From the NCBI GenBank assembly GCA_963717445.1, contig OY970334.1, positions 3,534,001-3,598,000 of the forward strand: a stretch of DNA of 64,000 nt, in the 5' to 3' direction. The stretch's first letter is position 1; each line of letters opens with the position of its first letter. The DNA is from JAGVPT01 sp963717445 (GTDB lineage Bacteria; Bacteroidota; Ignavibacteria; UBA10030; UBA8401). A model generated the notes under the pieces. That model made no database searches, was not told the DNA's origin, and saw only the letters and a list, made by a program, of their open reading frames with translations. This document shows positions 43,588-52,609 of the stretch, one piece after another. Both the position numbers and the translations under genes were made by a program.

Positions 43588-44694
43588 CTACAGTTTTAAA
43601 AACATTTTGCCGGCAAGTTGTCGGACAATGCCCTTGAATTCCAAACTCAGCAAATTTACTAAGGTGTCTGGTATCGAAAGCCCTGACCGCTCCGACAACA
43701 TATCGATGTGTGACGGTTCGGAGGAGAGCAGGTCTAAGATTTTCTGCTCGAAGACAGTGAGCGCAACTGGCGCTGGCTGGTGCTCGTGTTTCAAAATCGG
43801 ACGAAGCGACGTCTTCAGTTCTGCGATAATATCGTCAACCGATTGAACGAGCTTTGCATGCCCGTCGCGAATAAGTCTGTTCGTACCAATGCTATATTTT
43901 TCAGTGATGTTGCCGGGGATACAAAATAGTTCGCGATTTTGGTCGAGGGTCATTGATGCTGTAATCATCGCTCCGCCGTTTTCGGTGGTTTCGATGATGA
44001 GTGTCCCGAGGGACATGCCGCTGATAAGCCGGTTGCGTCGCGGGAAATTACCCGGGTCGGGTTTCGTCCTCATGAAAAATTCTGAAACCACGGCACCGTT
44101 TTCTTCAATGGATGCGGCAAGTTTTTTGTTTTCAGACGGATAAATAATATCGATGCTTGAGCCGATCACTGCAATTGTTCTTCCGCCCGCTCTCAATGAA
44201 GCGTAATGTGCGGTGGTATCGATCCCCCTCGCCAAACCGCTGACGATCGTAATCCCTTTTTCCGAGAGCTCTTTCGCAAACCGTTCGGCAATAAGTTTTC
44301 CGTATGCTGAAGGATGCCTTGTACCGACAATGGCAACGGCATACTTGTCGTTATGTTCGATTGTGCCGAGGACAAACAGGAATGGCGGCGGATCGTAGAT
44401 TTTTCGGAGATATTCGGGATACTCGTCGTGCCATAACGTTACGATCCGTCCATTGATCTTATTGACATTCGAAAGCTGCTCATCCGCAAAAGCTTTTCCG
44501 TTTTTGTAATGGGCAATGATGGAAGCAAGCTTTTTATCAATCCCTTCGACGCGAATCAATTCGCGCGGCGTCGCAGCCAGGGCTGAAGCAGGCGATCCGA
44601 AATGTGTGATGAGCGCGCGCAATCGATTCGCCCCGACTCCCGGAATGGCAGAAAGCTGCAGCAGGTCGCAGATATTAATCCCGCTTTCCATCAT
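43588..44694 (-). CDS. dprA: DNA processing protein DprA
   Basis: A 368-residue DprA that loads RecA on incoming single-stranded DNA in transformation. It begins with a helix-hairpin-helix region (LQLSAIPGVGANRLRALITHFGS). The Rossmann-like core includes VAIVGTRHPSAYGKLIAERFAKEL, VSGLARGIDTTAHYASL and PRRNRLISGMSLGTLIIE. The C-terminal winged helix (EQKILDLLSSEPSHIDMLSERSGLSIPDTL) completes it. It suggests potential natural competence, alongside the pilin-like gene at 11 kb. Confidence 0.96.
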   Translation of the reverse strand: MMESGINICDLLQLSAIPGVGANRLRALITHFGSPASALAATPRELIRVEGIDKKLASIIAHYKNGKAFADEQLSNVNKINGRIVTLWHDEYPEYLRKIYDPPPFLFVLGTIEHNDKYAVAIVGTRHPSAYGKLIAERFAKELSEKGITIVSGLARGIDTTAHYASLRAGGRTIAVIGSSIDIIYPSENKKLAASIEENGAVVSEFFMRTKPDPGNFPRRNRLISGMSLGTLIIETTENGGAMITASMTLDQNRELFCIPGNITEKYSIGTNRLIRDGHAKLVQSVDDIIAELKTSLRPILKHEHQPAPVALTVFEQKILDLLSSEPSHIDMLSERSGLSIPDTLVNLLSLEFKGIVRQLAGKMFLKL

Positions 44695-44747
44695 TAAAAT
44701 TTTTCTTGTTGATAATACGTGAAAGGAGAGGTCCCCAACGGCCCTTA

Positions 44748-45020
44748 TTAAACAGCAACATCTATTCCGTCAACGACGGCCACGATAACGGTGTGAACCG
44801 GAGCATCTTTTCTTTTTAACGCTTGTTGTGCCCCTGCCCCTTCTTGAATAATCAAGACCGTATCACCGATACCCGCATCGACAGTATCGATCGCCAACGC
44901 TTCTTTCCCCATCAAAGCCCCGTTTAGGTCAATCGGCTGAACGATGAGCAATTTGTATTCTTTCAGCGTTTGATTCTTTTGCGTCGATACGATTGTGCCT
45001 GTGACCTTGCAGAGTGTCAA
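44748..45020 (-). CDS. EutN/CcmL-type microcompartment vertex protein (orphan)
   Basis: A 90-residue protein matching the pentameric vertex family of bacterial microcompartments: CKVTGTIVSTQKNQTLKEYKLLIVQPID, then GEALAIDTVDAGIGDTVLIIQEGAGAQQAL-like text and AVVDGIDVAV at the end. The start is a TTG, since no ATG fits. No shell hexamer or encapsulated enzyme gene is nearby. Orphan copies exist in several bacteria and may have other roles. It sits 32 nt after a phosphohexomutase and before dprA on the same strand. Confidence 0.88.
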   Translation of the reverse strand: MTLCKVTGTIVSTQKNQTLKEYKLLIVQPIDLNGALMGKEALAIDTVDAGIGDTVLIIQEGAGAQQALKRKDAPVHTVIVAVVDGIDVAV

Positions 45021-45052
45021 TGGGTTTTTTTTCTAATATTGAGTTCGGAAAA

Positions 45053-46418
45053 TCAGCCCGCTATTTCTTTCTTGAATTTTTCAACCAACGCAGCAGCTTC
45101 GTCGTGCGACGTTGCTTCGGCAATGATGCGGATGATCGGCTCGGTATTTGATTTTCTCAAGTGCGCCCACGATGACGCGAAATCGATTTTAAGCCCGTCA
45201 TCCATGTTTATCTTTTCCGTCTTCGAATATTTCTCGTGCAGTTGTTGGAGAATAACGTCGGGCTTTAGCGAACCGAGTTCGACTTTATCCTTCACGATCG
45301 TGTATTGAGGGAGGCTGGCTTTAAGTTCGGAAGTTTTACCGCCAAAATCCACCAGGAGTTGAAGAAATAGCCCGATCCCCACAACAGCATCGCGGCCAAA
45401 ATGAGCTTCCGGTAAGATCACGCCCCCGCTTCCTTCTCCCCCGATGATGGAATGAAGCGTTTTCATTTTTGACGCGACATTGATCTCGCCGACCGGCGTT
45501 CGGAAAACCTTTGCCCCGTACTCCGCCGCGATATCCTCGACGGCCCGTGTTGTCGATAGGTTGATGACAACGGTGTGGTTATTTTTGCCTAATCTTTTTT
45601 CCGCACCGAGGACAAATTTTACGGCGGAAGCGATCGTATATTCCTCGACAAACGGCTTCCCGTTTTCATCGATGAAGACAAGCCTGTCGACGTCCGGGTC
45701 GACGGCGATACCGACGTTCTGCTTTTTCCGCCACAACCCGCTTGGCAAGCTCTGTCAGGTTTTCCGGAACCGGCTCCGGTGTGTGAGAAAAAATTCCGCT
45801 GACATCGCAATTCATCTCGATGACGTTACAGCCGAATTCACGCAGGAGTTTTGGGACGATCACGCCCCCCGCTGCATTGATGCAATCCACGACCACGTTC
45901 AGTTTCCTTTTTCGAATTTGTTCGCGATGAATATAGGGGAGCGAAAGGATAGTTTTGATGTGGTCATCAACAGGCGATGAATCGGCCGTATGTTTTCCTT
46001 GCTTATTCCAGGGCGAGTAGTCGAAATTTCCCTTGTTGGCGATCTGCCAGAATTTTTTGTTTTCATCACTGTTGAGAAACATTCCACCCGGTGCAAAAAA
46101 CTTCATTCCGTTCCATTGAACCGGATTGTGGCTTGCGGTAACGGCGATTCCCCCAGCAGCCTTCATTTTCTCAACTGCAAGCGCGACTGTCGGAGTGGGA
46201 CAGACGCCAATCGCGACAACGTCGCATCCCATCTGAAGGAGCGTGGAACTGACGATATGTGCAATGCTCGAACCGGTGATTCTTCCGTCCCTGCCTACAA
46301 CGATTGTTCCCCGGTTACAATATTCCGCAAATGCAGCGGCGTATTTTACAACCACGTCCGGAGTCAGGTTTTCGCCGACGATGCCGCGGATTCCTGAAAT
46401 GCTTATCATTAACGGCAT
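45053..46418 (-). CDS. Phosphohexomutase (GlmM/PMM-PGM family), interrupted by one frameshift
   Basis: A member of the alpha-D-phosphohexomutase superfamily that moves phosphate between C1 and C6 of a hexose or glucosamine. The 5' part has the active-site serine in TASHNP. The 3' part, one frame off, has the metal loop DPDVDR, the sugar loop GEGSGG and the phosphate-binding RKSNTEPI. The shift lies in a run of A on the coding strand (plus positions 45723-45727). One A fewer joins the parts as VVAEKQNVGIAVDPDVDR and gives 454 residues. AAGGAAATTT precedes ATG 46418. GlmM is the best guess. Confidence 0.85.
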
Positions 46419-46530
46419 GCTGAAATTTCCTTAAAAAAATCGTAAAAGAAAATAAGAAAGAGATTTAACGGAAGCAAGGCGATCTGAGCAATTGAATAAT
46501 TAGAAATGAACAATAATGCAGGAGGAATGA

Positions 46531-46590
46531 ATGAGGGGAAAAAGTTGTTGGTATTTACAGATTCAAGGTAAATGTTCAAAATTTTTATGA
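46531..46590 (+). CDS. Possible 19-residue leader ORF upstream of copZ
   Basis: GGAGG (46521-46525) lies 5 nt before an ATG that opens a 19-codon frame (MRGKSCWYLQIQGKCSKFL) ending in TGA. The strong ribosome binding site in otherwise non-coding DNA is the main support. It may be a short regulatory ORF for the copper genes, but chance is possible. Confidence 0.3.
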   Translation: MRGKSCWYLQIQGKCSKFL

Positions 46591-46604
46591 AGGGAGGCCG
46601 ATAA

Positions 46605-46691
46605 GTGGCGGCTTCAGATCGGCTATGTTATTATTTTAGCAGTTTATTTTGTATTATTAATAAACACTGTTTACTGGCCAAATGGAGATAG
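46605..46691 (+). CDS. Possible 28-residue ORF directly before copZ
   Basis: GGGAGG (46592-46597) lies 7 nt before a GTG that opens a 28-codon frame with three cysteines, ending 4 nt before the copZ ATG. A GCCGAT / ATCGGC stem (46598-46603 / 46615-46620) followed by a T-rich tract overlaps its start. It is speculative and reported only because it directly abuts copZ. Confidence 0.25.
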   Translation: MAASDRLCYYFSSLFCIINKHCLLAKWR

Positions 46692-46695
46692 TAGG

Positions 46696-46905
46696 ATGAA
46701 AACTCAAGAATTGAGGATCGAGGGGATGTCATGCATGCATTGTGTTATGAGTGTGAAGAAAGAACTGGGTAAACTCACGGGGGTTGTGGTAGAAGACGTC
46801 CAAATCGGGAAAGCAAAAATTCATTACGACGAAACAACGGTATCGCGCCAAATGCTTGAAAACACGATTGATGAAGCGGGATATAAACTTGTTGGTGTGA
46901 ATTGA
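46696..46905 (+). CDS. copZ: Copper chaperone (HMA domain)
   Basis: A 69-residue single heavy-metal-associated domain with GMSCMHCVMSV as the metal site (Cys13, Cys16). It would carry Cu(I) in the cytosol and deliver it to the CopA ATPase encoded next. GGAG and TAGG motifs precede the ATG. It is separated from copA by a family B element, so co-transcription would include that hairpin. Confidence 0.92.
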   Translation: MKTQELRIEGMSCMHCVMSVKKELGKLTGVVVEDVQIGKAKIHYDETTVSRQMLENTIDEAGYKLVGVN

Positions 46906-46909
46906 AATT

Positions 46910-47029
46910 GAGACGTTCTGAATGAATCCAAAAGTAAGGCTCGCGCAAAGACGCAAAGTCGCAAAATAATTCAAAAACAGAGTCCTTGCACCTTGGCGGT
47001 TTGGCGAGAGACGATTTTTCAGACGGCTC
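46910..47029. repeat. Family B element, full copy (120 bp)
   Basis: It starts 5 nt after the copZ stop. The imperfect ends GAGACGTTCTGAA and TTCAGACGGCTC enclose CGCGCAAAGACGCAAAGTCGC facing CTTGGCGGTTTGGCGAGAG. It fills nearly all the space between copZ and copA. Confidence 0.75.
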
Positions 47030-47066
47030 AAATTGTAAGAATACTGTTAGGTTCACCGAAGGAAAT

Positions 47067-49316
47067 ATGAACATTTCTCATCCACAAATATTAAGCCTTC
47101 CCGTTGAGGGAATGACGTGCGCAAGCTGCGTTTTGCGTGTTGAAAAAGCGCTGAAGAAAGTCGACGGCGTGCTGGAAGCCAACGTCAATCTCGCTACAGA
47201 AAAGGTCTCCCTGTCGTTCGACGAGAAGAAGACCGACTTACAGGCTCTTTCAGCCGCGGTTCATGAGGCAGGTTACAAACTTTTGCTGCCGGACAATGAG
47301 GCGGAAACTTTACGTATTTCGAAAAACTTTGAAGCCGCCGGTGATTCCCATCAGCAAAAAGCGTATGAGCGGTTGAAGAAAGAATTTATTTTCAGCGTGG
47401 CGCTTGCCGTGCCGATCATGCTTGTCAGTATGTTGAGCATGACGGTATGGTTTATGCGACTGTCCCCCTTCACGATAGAGGAGATCAATAAGCTGCTGCT
47501 TGTTGCTGCGACACCGGTGATGTTCATTTCGGGGAAAAGATTTTTCAACGCTGCATGGCAGGTCGGAAAACATTTTTCGGCCGATATGAATACGCTCGTT
47601 GCCGTCGGTACGGGCGTTGCCTATCTTTACAGCGCGACCGCCGTGTTGTTCCCTCGTTGGCTGGGATTGCCCGATACAATGCACACAGTGTATTTCGATA
47701 CTGCGACAACAATTATTACGCTCATTCTACTCGGAAGGCTTCTCGAAGCCGGCGCAAAACGCCGCGCATCCGGGGCGATCAAAGAACTTATCGGACTTCA
47801 ACCTAAGACTGCCCGTGTCATTCGTAACGCGACCGAATATGAAACCGATATTGCGGCGCTCATCGCTGGCGATATTCTTCGGGTGCGTCCCGGTGAAAAA
47901 ATTCCCGTCGACGGAATCATCACAAACGGTTTTACAACGATCGATGAATCCATGGTCACAGGGGAAAGCCTTCCTGTTGAAAAAAGGATGGAAGACAAGG
48001 TTGTCGGCGGGACGATCAACAAGAACGGCAGCATTGAATTTCGTGCGACAGCAGTCGGAAAAGAAACGGTCATCGCCCAGATTATCAAGCTTGTCGAAGA
48101 AGCACAGGGGTCAAAGGCGCCGATCCAAAAATTGGCGGATAAAATTGCATCGGTATTTGTTCCCATTGTCATCGGCATTGCGGCGGTCACGTTTGCTTTG
48201 TGGTATTTCGTCGGCGAAATCGGTTTTACTTCTTCCATGATCAATTTTATTGCCGTGTTAATCATTGCTTGTCCTTGCGCGCTCGGGCTTGCAACGCCAA
48301 CGGCGATCATCGTGGGAACCGGGCGGGGTGCATTGGCCGGAATTTTGATAAAAAATGCTGAAAGCCTGGAGCGCGTTTGTAAAATTCAAACTTTGATTCT
48401 GGATAAAACCGGAACGATTACTGAAGGGAAACCGACGGTGTCTAATGTCGCCGTGTTCAATGGGTTTGATGAAAAAACTATGATCCGGCTCGCTGCCGCA
48501 GTAGAAAAAAGATCCGAGCATCCTCTCGGCAAGGCAATTGTCGACTATGCTGAATTTCAAGATATCGCAATGAGTGAAAGTGTTGAGTCTTTCCGGAATT
48601 TCGAAGGACGCGGCGTTACCGCCCTTATACATGGAACATCCGTCTCGGCAGGTAATCTCGCCCTTATGAGGGAGCATTCAATTCCACTTACCGAGGCGAG
48701 CTCTTTCATTGAAAAACTTTTCGGTGAAGGTAAAACAGTAATGTTCATTGCATGCGACGGAAAGTTGGCCGGTGTGATTGCCGTGGCCGACACGATCAAA
48801 AATAATGCAAAGGAGACCATCACACAACTCAAGCAGATGGGAATAGAAACGATTATGATTACCGGTGACAGTGAACTCGTTGCAAAGGGGATTGCCAAGG
48901 AGGCAGGCATTGACCGCGTTATCGCGGAAGTCTTGCCGCAGGAAAAGGCCGCTCGTGTGAAAGCGGCACAGGCTGATGGTGAATTTGTGGCAATGGTTGG
49001 GGACGGAGTGAACGACGCGCCTGCATTGGCTCAAGCTGACGTTGGTATTGCGATGGGAAGCGGAACAGATGTTGCGATAGAGTCAGCCGACATCACATTG
49101 ATAAGGTCGGATTTACGCGGAATCGTTCAAGCGATTCAATTGTCGAAACGGACTGTTCGTACAATCAAACAGAATTTATTTTGGGCGTTTATTTATAATG
49201 TGATCGGAATTCCGCTTGCCGCGGCGGGGATGTTGAATCCTGCGATAGCAGCGGGAGCGATGGCGTTTAGTTCGGTGAGCGTAGTAAGCAATTCTTTGAG
49301 ACTGAAAAATAATTAA
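47067..49316 (+). CDS. copA: Copper-translocating P-type ATPase
   Basis: A 749-residue P1B ATPase that exports Cu(I) from the cytoplasm. It has an N-terminal HMA domain (GMTCASC, Cys18 and Cys21), the transmembrane ion site CPC (residues 402-404), phosphorylation site DKTGT (Asp446), and GDGVNDAPALAQADVGIAMGSG. AAGGA before ATG 47067 marks the start; a longer frame would run into the family B repeat and is rejected. It works with CopZ, and with CcoI at 62.8 kb there are two copper ATPases for export and oxidase assembly. Confidence 0.96.
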   Translation: MNISHPQILSLPVEGMTCASCVLRVEKALKKVDGVLEANVNLATEKVSLSFDEKKTDLQALSAAVHEAGYKLLLPDNEAETLRISKNFEAAGDSHQQKAYERLKKEFIFSVALAVPIMLVSMLSMTVWFMRLSPFTIEEINKLLLVAATPVMFISGKRFFNAAWQVGKHFSADMNTLVAVGTGVAYLYSATAVLFPRWLGLPDTMHTVYFDTATTIITLILLGRLLEAGAKRRASGAIKELIGLQPKTARVIRNATEYETDIAALIAGDILRVRPGEKIPVDGIITNGFTTIDESMVTGESLPVEKRMEDKVVGGTINKNGSIEFRATAVGKETVIAQIIKLVEEAQGSKAPIQKLADKIASVFVPIVIGIAAVTFALWYFVGEIGFTSSMINFIAVLIIACPCALGLATPTAIIVGTGRGALAGILIKNAESLERVCKIQTLILDKTGTITEGKPTVSNVAVFNGFDEKTMIRLAAAVEKRSEHPLGKAIVDYAEFQDIAMSESVESFRNFEGRGVTALIHGTSVSAGNLALMREHSIPLTEASSFIEKLFGEGKTVMFIACDGKLAGVIAVADTIKNNAKETITQLKQMGIETIMITGDSELVAKGIAKEAGIDRVIAEVLPQEKAARVKAAQADGEFVAMVGDGVNDAPALAQADVGIAMGSGTDVAIESADITLIRSDLRGIVQAIQLSKRTVRTIKQNLFWAFIYNVIGIPLAAAGMLNPAIAAGAMAFSSVSVVSNSLRLKNN

Positions 49317-49418
49317 TAATTTAAAATTAATAATTAAGAATTACTTCTTGAATATATTAACCCATTTTTGGATTCCGTATCATTTTAATTATTAATTATT
49401 CATTCTTAATTATTAATT
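49311..49418. repeat. AT-rich inverted repeat between convergent genes
   Basis: AATTAATAATTTAAAATTAA (49311-49330) and further AATTAAGAATTA text at 49333-49343 face a reverse-complementary tract at 49385-49418 (TTAATTATTAATT, ATTCTTAATTATTAATT). The two tracts could form a long AU-rich stem around a ~40-nt centre. It may act as a weak bidirectional terminator for copA and the SafE-like gene. The same AATTAAGAATT words recur in other spacers. Confidence 0.55.
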
Positions 49419-50141
49419 CTACATTCGGTGTTCGCCTCCCATCATCATCCACGGCATAGGGACACCTTGCCCTCTCATCACCATTATTATTCCCATTACG
49501 ACGATCGTTATCGCTGCAAGCTTATCTCCCCACACTCGCAATTGGAGACGGAAAAACGTCGATACAAATCCGACAATAATAAGAGAGGGAACAATGCCGC
49601 TTCCAAATAACGCCATTGTAACGGCTCCATTCACCGCGCTTCCGGAAGCGGCTGCCATCACGAACATTGAATAGAGCAGTCCGCATGGCAGGAGGGGTGT
49701 CAACAATCCGATATAAAATTTGCTTTCGACGGTAGATGAAGCGAGCAACATGCCGTACGTTTTCGTGTAAACATTCAGTAAAAATGACTTCTTCTCCGAA
49801 GTAAACGCGATTTCCCTTTTAAATCCCATCCAGGGAAAAATTCTCATCATCCAAATTCCCGAGACAATAAGCAATGCCCCGACGGCAGTTGAGAACCATT
49901 CCCCCGCTGACTTCAATCCTGAAAACCCGCCCCCAACTGCTCCAAGCAGTGCACCGACAAAAACGTACGACAGCACCCGTCCGAAATTATACACCAGATG
50001 TTTGAGTAATGGATTCCATTTGCCGCCGCTGCGGTTTTGAAAATTCTCTTGTGTGGAATACGCAGCGACAATCGCGCCGCACATGCCGACGCAATGCATA
50101 CTTCCGAAAAAACCTGTAAGAAAAACAAGGGTGATATCCAT
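49419..50141 (-). CDS. SafE/TauE-like membrane protein (cytochrome oxidase-linked)
   Basis: A 240-residue membrane protein with six helices of the sulfite exporter TauE/SafE group, including GSMHCVGMCGAIVAAY and LTPLLPCGLLYSMFVMA with conserved cysteines as in DsbD/CcdA-like transporters. Members next to cbb3 oxidase genes are often linked to copper or thiol handling for oxidase assembly. It is read divergently from ccoS, and both promoters should lie in 50142-50314. The exact substrate is unknown. Confidence 0.85.
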   Translation of the reverse strand: MDITLVFLTGFFGSMHCVGMCGAIVAAYSTQENFQNRSGGKWNPLLKHLVYNFGRVLSYVFVGALLGAVGGGFSGLKSAGEWFSTAVGALLIVSGIWMMRIFPWMGFKREIAFTSEKKSFLLNVYTKTYGMLLASSTVESKFYIGLLTPLLPCGLLYSMFVMAAASGSAVNGAVTMALFGSGIVPSLIIVGFVSTFFRLQLRVWGDKLAAITIVVMGIIMVMRGQGVPMPWMMMGGEHRM

Positions 50142-50314
50142 GATCTTTTTTATAGTGTAACGAATAAATTACGCAATCCCGCCGTCCATTTCCACACAAA
50201 AATATATTGGAACCATATTGAAAAAGTTAAAACAATGTGCTATCTTGCCCCGTAAAATTTGATTCATGAAGGACAGGGTAAGAGCCGGCTGGATAATAAA
50301 ACAGAAATAAAATC

Positions 50315-50533
50315 ATGGGCCTATCGATTGCAGTTATTATCATCATCTCCATGCTTGTCGTTGCGGGTGCCTTGACGCTAGCGGGATTCGTTTGGGCAGT
50401 CCAGTCGAAGCAATTTTCCATCAAGCAATTGAACGAGGGGGCAAAACAAATATTCGACGATGAAGAACCTATCGGCACGCCTCAGGATATGATATTTAAG
50501 AAACCGTCCAATGGCAGCACAAACCATCACTAA
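50315..50533 (+). CDS. ccoS: cbb3 oxidase assembly protein CcoS
   Basis: A 72-residue single-pass membrane protein (IIISMLVVAGALTLAGFVWAVQSKQF) followed by a short polar tail with FDDEEPIG, the CcoS signature. It helps insert copper and haem into the oxidase. It overlaps ccoN by 23 nt, tying it to this operon. Its ribosome binding site is weak. Confidence 0.93.
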   Translation: MGLSIAVIIIISMLVVAGALTLAGFVWAVQSKQFSIKQLNEGAKQIFDDEEPIGTPQDMIFKKPSNGSTNHH

Positions 50534-51998
50534 AGAGCAGTATATTTCGTTTGCCTCGACCGCTGCCGAAGACCTCTCGGAAAAGCAACTTCGCGTTCAG
50601 ATCGATGAGTCTGTCACAAGCCCCGTTGTTTTGTACTTCTTTACCGGAATTGCATGGCTGGTGTTCGGCTCGCTTGCCGGATTGTTGACGGCGATAAAAT
50701 TCAATTTGCCCGATTGGCTCGGCGGCACGCCGTTTCTCACGTTCGGCCGTATCCGTCCTGTTCATCTTAACGCCGTCATGTATGGATGGGCTTCGCTCGC
50801 CGGTGCCGGAATGACGGTCTGGTTGACAGGCAGATTGTGCCGCGTCGCGTTACAGAAAACATGGGCGCTGTATATCTCTGTGATTCTGTGGAACATCGGG
50901 GTCGCTTTCGGGGTTGTGTCGATCTTGGTCGGATACGACCAGGGAATGGAGTGGCTTGAGTTTCCGAGACCGGCCGGCGGCCTGATTGCACTTGGATTTT
51001 TATTTTTTGCATACTCCATTATCGAGACTTTTCGTAAACGGCAAGTCGAGCATGTGTATGTCAGCCTCTGGTATATTCTTGCTTCGATGTTGTGGTTTCC
51101 TATTCTCTATGTCGTTGCAAACCTCGGCATTTACGACGGTGTTACTGAAGCTGCAATGAATTGGTGGTACGCACACAACGCCCTTGCCGTTTGGTTTACG
51201 CCGGTCGGCCTTGCCGGAGCGTACTATTTCATCCCCAAGGTTATCGGGCGTCCCATCTATAGTTATTATCTCGGTCTTCTCGGATTTTGGGCATTTGCGC
51301 TTTTCTATAATTGGAACGGCATCCATCATCTTGTCGGCGGACCTCTGCCGACATGGCTTGTGACTGTATCCATCGTCGCGAGCGTCATGATGTTCGTCCC
51401 GGTGATGGCTGTGGCGGTCAATCATCACATGACGACCCTGGGACATTTCAGGATGTTGAAGTACAGCCCGACTCTTCGTTTCGTAGTTTTCGGTTCGATG
51501 AGCTACACGGCGGTGAGTTTGCAAGGATCCATTGAATCGCTCAGGTCGTTCAGCGAGGTGACCCATTTCACACATTACACAATCGGGCATGCGCATCTCG
51601 GCGTGTATGGATTTCTCTCGATGATTTTGTTTGGTGCAGTTTACTACATTATGCCGCGCATTGCGAAGTGGGAATGGCCATATCCGAAACTCATCAAGCT
51701 TCATTTTTGGATGAGCGCGATCGGCATCGCACTCTACGTTCTTGCAATGTGCATCGGCGGATGGATTCAAGGAACGATGATGAATGACCCGTCGCTTCCA
51801 TTCATCGCTTCAGTGGACGCGACAAAACCGTATTTATGGGCGCGTTCGGTTGGCGGCACAATGATGCTCATCGGCCATCTTGCATTTGCATATCAATTCA
51901 TCCTTATCATTTATCGCTCGGGACCGACCCGATATGTACCGGCATGGTTTGAGTTGCGTCCGGCGGCTGAATCAGCCGGGGAGAACATAGCCTCATGA
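50511..51998 (+). CDS. ccoN: cbb3-type cytochrome c oxidase subunit I
   Basis: The 495-residue catalytic subunit reduces O2 at a haem b3-CuB centre and pumps protons. Twelve hydrophobic helices carry the expected histidines in RPVHLNAVMYGW, WWYAHNALAVWFTP, NGIHHLVGGPLPTW and HYTIGHAHLGVYGF. High-affinity cbb3 enzymes support growth at low oxygen. The gene overlaps ccoS and its stop overlaps ccoO (ATGA). Confidence 0.97.
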   Translation: MAAQTITKEQYISFASTAAEDLSEKQLRVQIDESVTSPVVLYFFTGIAWLVFGSLAGLLTAIKFNLPDWLGGTPFLTFGRIRPVHLNAVMYGWASLAGAGMTVWLTGRLCRVALQKTWALYISVILWNIGVAFGVVSILVGYDQGMEWLEFPRPAGGLIALGFLFFAYSIIETFRKRQVEHVYVSLWYILASMLWFPILYVVANLGIYDGVTEAAMNWWYAHNALAVWFTPVGLAGAYYFIPKVIGRPIYSYYLGLLGFWAFALFYNWNGIHHLVGGPLPTWLVTVSIVASVMMFVPVMAVAVNHHMTTLGHFRMLKYSPTLRFVVFGSMSYTAVSLQGSIESLRSFSEVTHFTHYTIGHAHLGVYGFLSMILFGAVYYIMPRIAKWEWPYPKLIKLHFWMSAIGIALYVLAMCIGGWIQGTMMNDPSLPFIASVDATKPYLWARSVGGTMMLIGHLAFAYQFILIIYRSGPTRYVPAWFELRPAAESAGENIAS

Positions 51999-52609
51999 TG
52001 TTCATCCGCTCATTTATTTTCTTTCTCGGTGTTCTTGCCACACTGTTGCTCGGCTGGGCGGGATTGGTCGGTATTCCCAACTTGATGATCTCGGAGTTAC
52101 AGCCGCCGAAAGGTTTGCAGCGTTACACGTATGAACAGGCGTTTGGCCGCTCAATTTATATCCGAGAGGGATGTTTGTATTGCCACAGCCAGCAAGTTCG
52201 TCCGGTCGGATTCGGAGCCGACCAGGCACGTTTCTGGGGCCGCTCGTCTGTTCCGGCTGATTATGTTTATGACAAACCACATTTGCTCGGAACGATGCGC
52301 ACTGGCCCTGATTTGTTCAACATCGGCGCACGTCAGCCGAGCGAGGAGTGGCATCTGCTTCATCTGTATAACCCGCGTATCGTTTCTCCAGGATCTGTTA
52401 TGCCTCCGTTTCCCTGGCTGTTCGAGGAAAAAATTACTGCCGGGCCAGAAGACAAGGTCGTCGCCATTCCCGATTCCATCGCGCCGAAAGGAAAAGTTGT
52501 TGTTGCCACAGCGGAAGGGAGGGCCTTGGTTGCCTACCTGATCGGTTTGAATCACACATATCCCGTAAGCCAAGCACCGGCAAGCAATGATACCACGAAG
52601 AAAAAATAA
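51995..52609 (+). CDS. ccoO: cbb3 oxidase cytochrome c subunit II
   Basis: A 204-residue membrane-anchored monohaem cytochrome c. One N-terminal helix is followed by EGCLYCHSQQVRP with haem ligands Cys60, Cys63 and His64, and GPDLFNIGARQPSEEWHLLHLYNPR, which holds conserved CcoO features; the distal methionine is likely in PGSVMPPFPWL. It receives electrons for ccoN. It overlaps ccoN by 4 nt and ccoP by 23 nt. Confidence 0.95.
   Translation: MMFIRSFIFFLGVLATLLLGWAGLVGIPNLMISELQPPKGLQRYTYEQAFGRSIYIREGCLYCHSQQVRPVGFGADQARFWGRSSVPADYVYDKPHLLGTMRTGPDLFNIGARQPSEEWHLLHLYNPRIVSPGSVMPPFPWLFEEKITAGPEDKVVAIPDSIAPKGKVVVATAEGRALVAYLIGLNHTYPVSQAPASNDTTKKK

Noticed and set aside
44748..46418. Microcompartment operon
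   Set aside because: Only a vertex protein is present; no shell hexamer, signature enzyme or encapsulation peptide was seen.
46986..47066. Extended N-terminus of CopA
   Set aside because: It would be translated from the family B repeat; the ATG at 47067 has AAGGA and directly precedes the HMA domain.
51000..51770. 256-codon minus-strand frame inside ccoN
   Set aside because: A histidine- and arginine-rich shadow of a multi-helix membrane protein.
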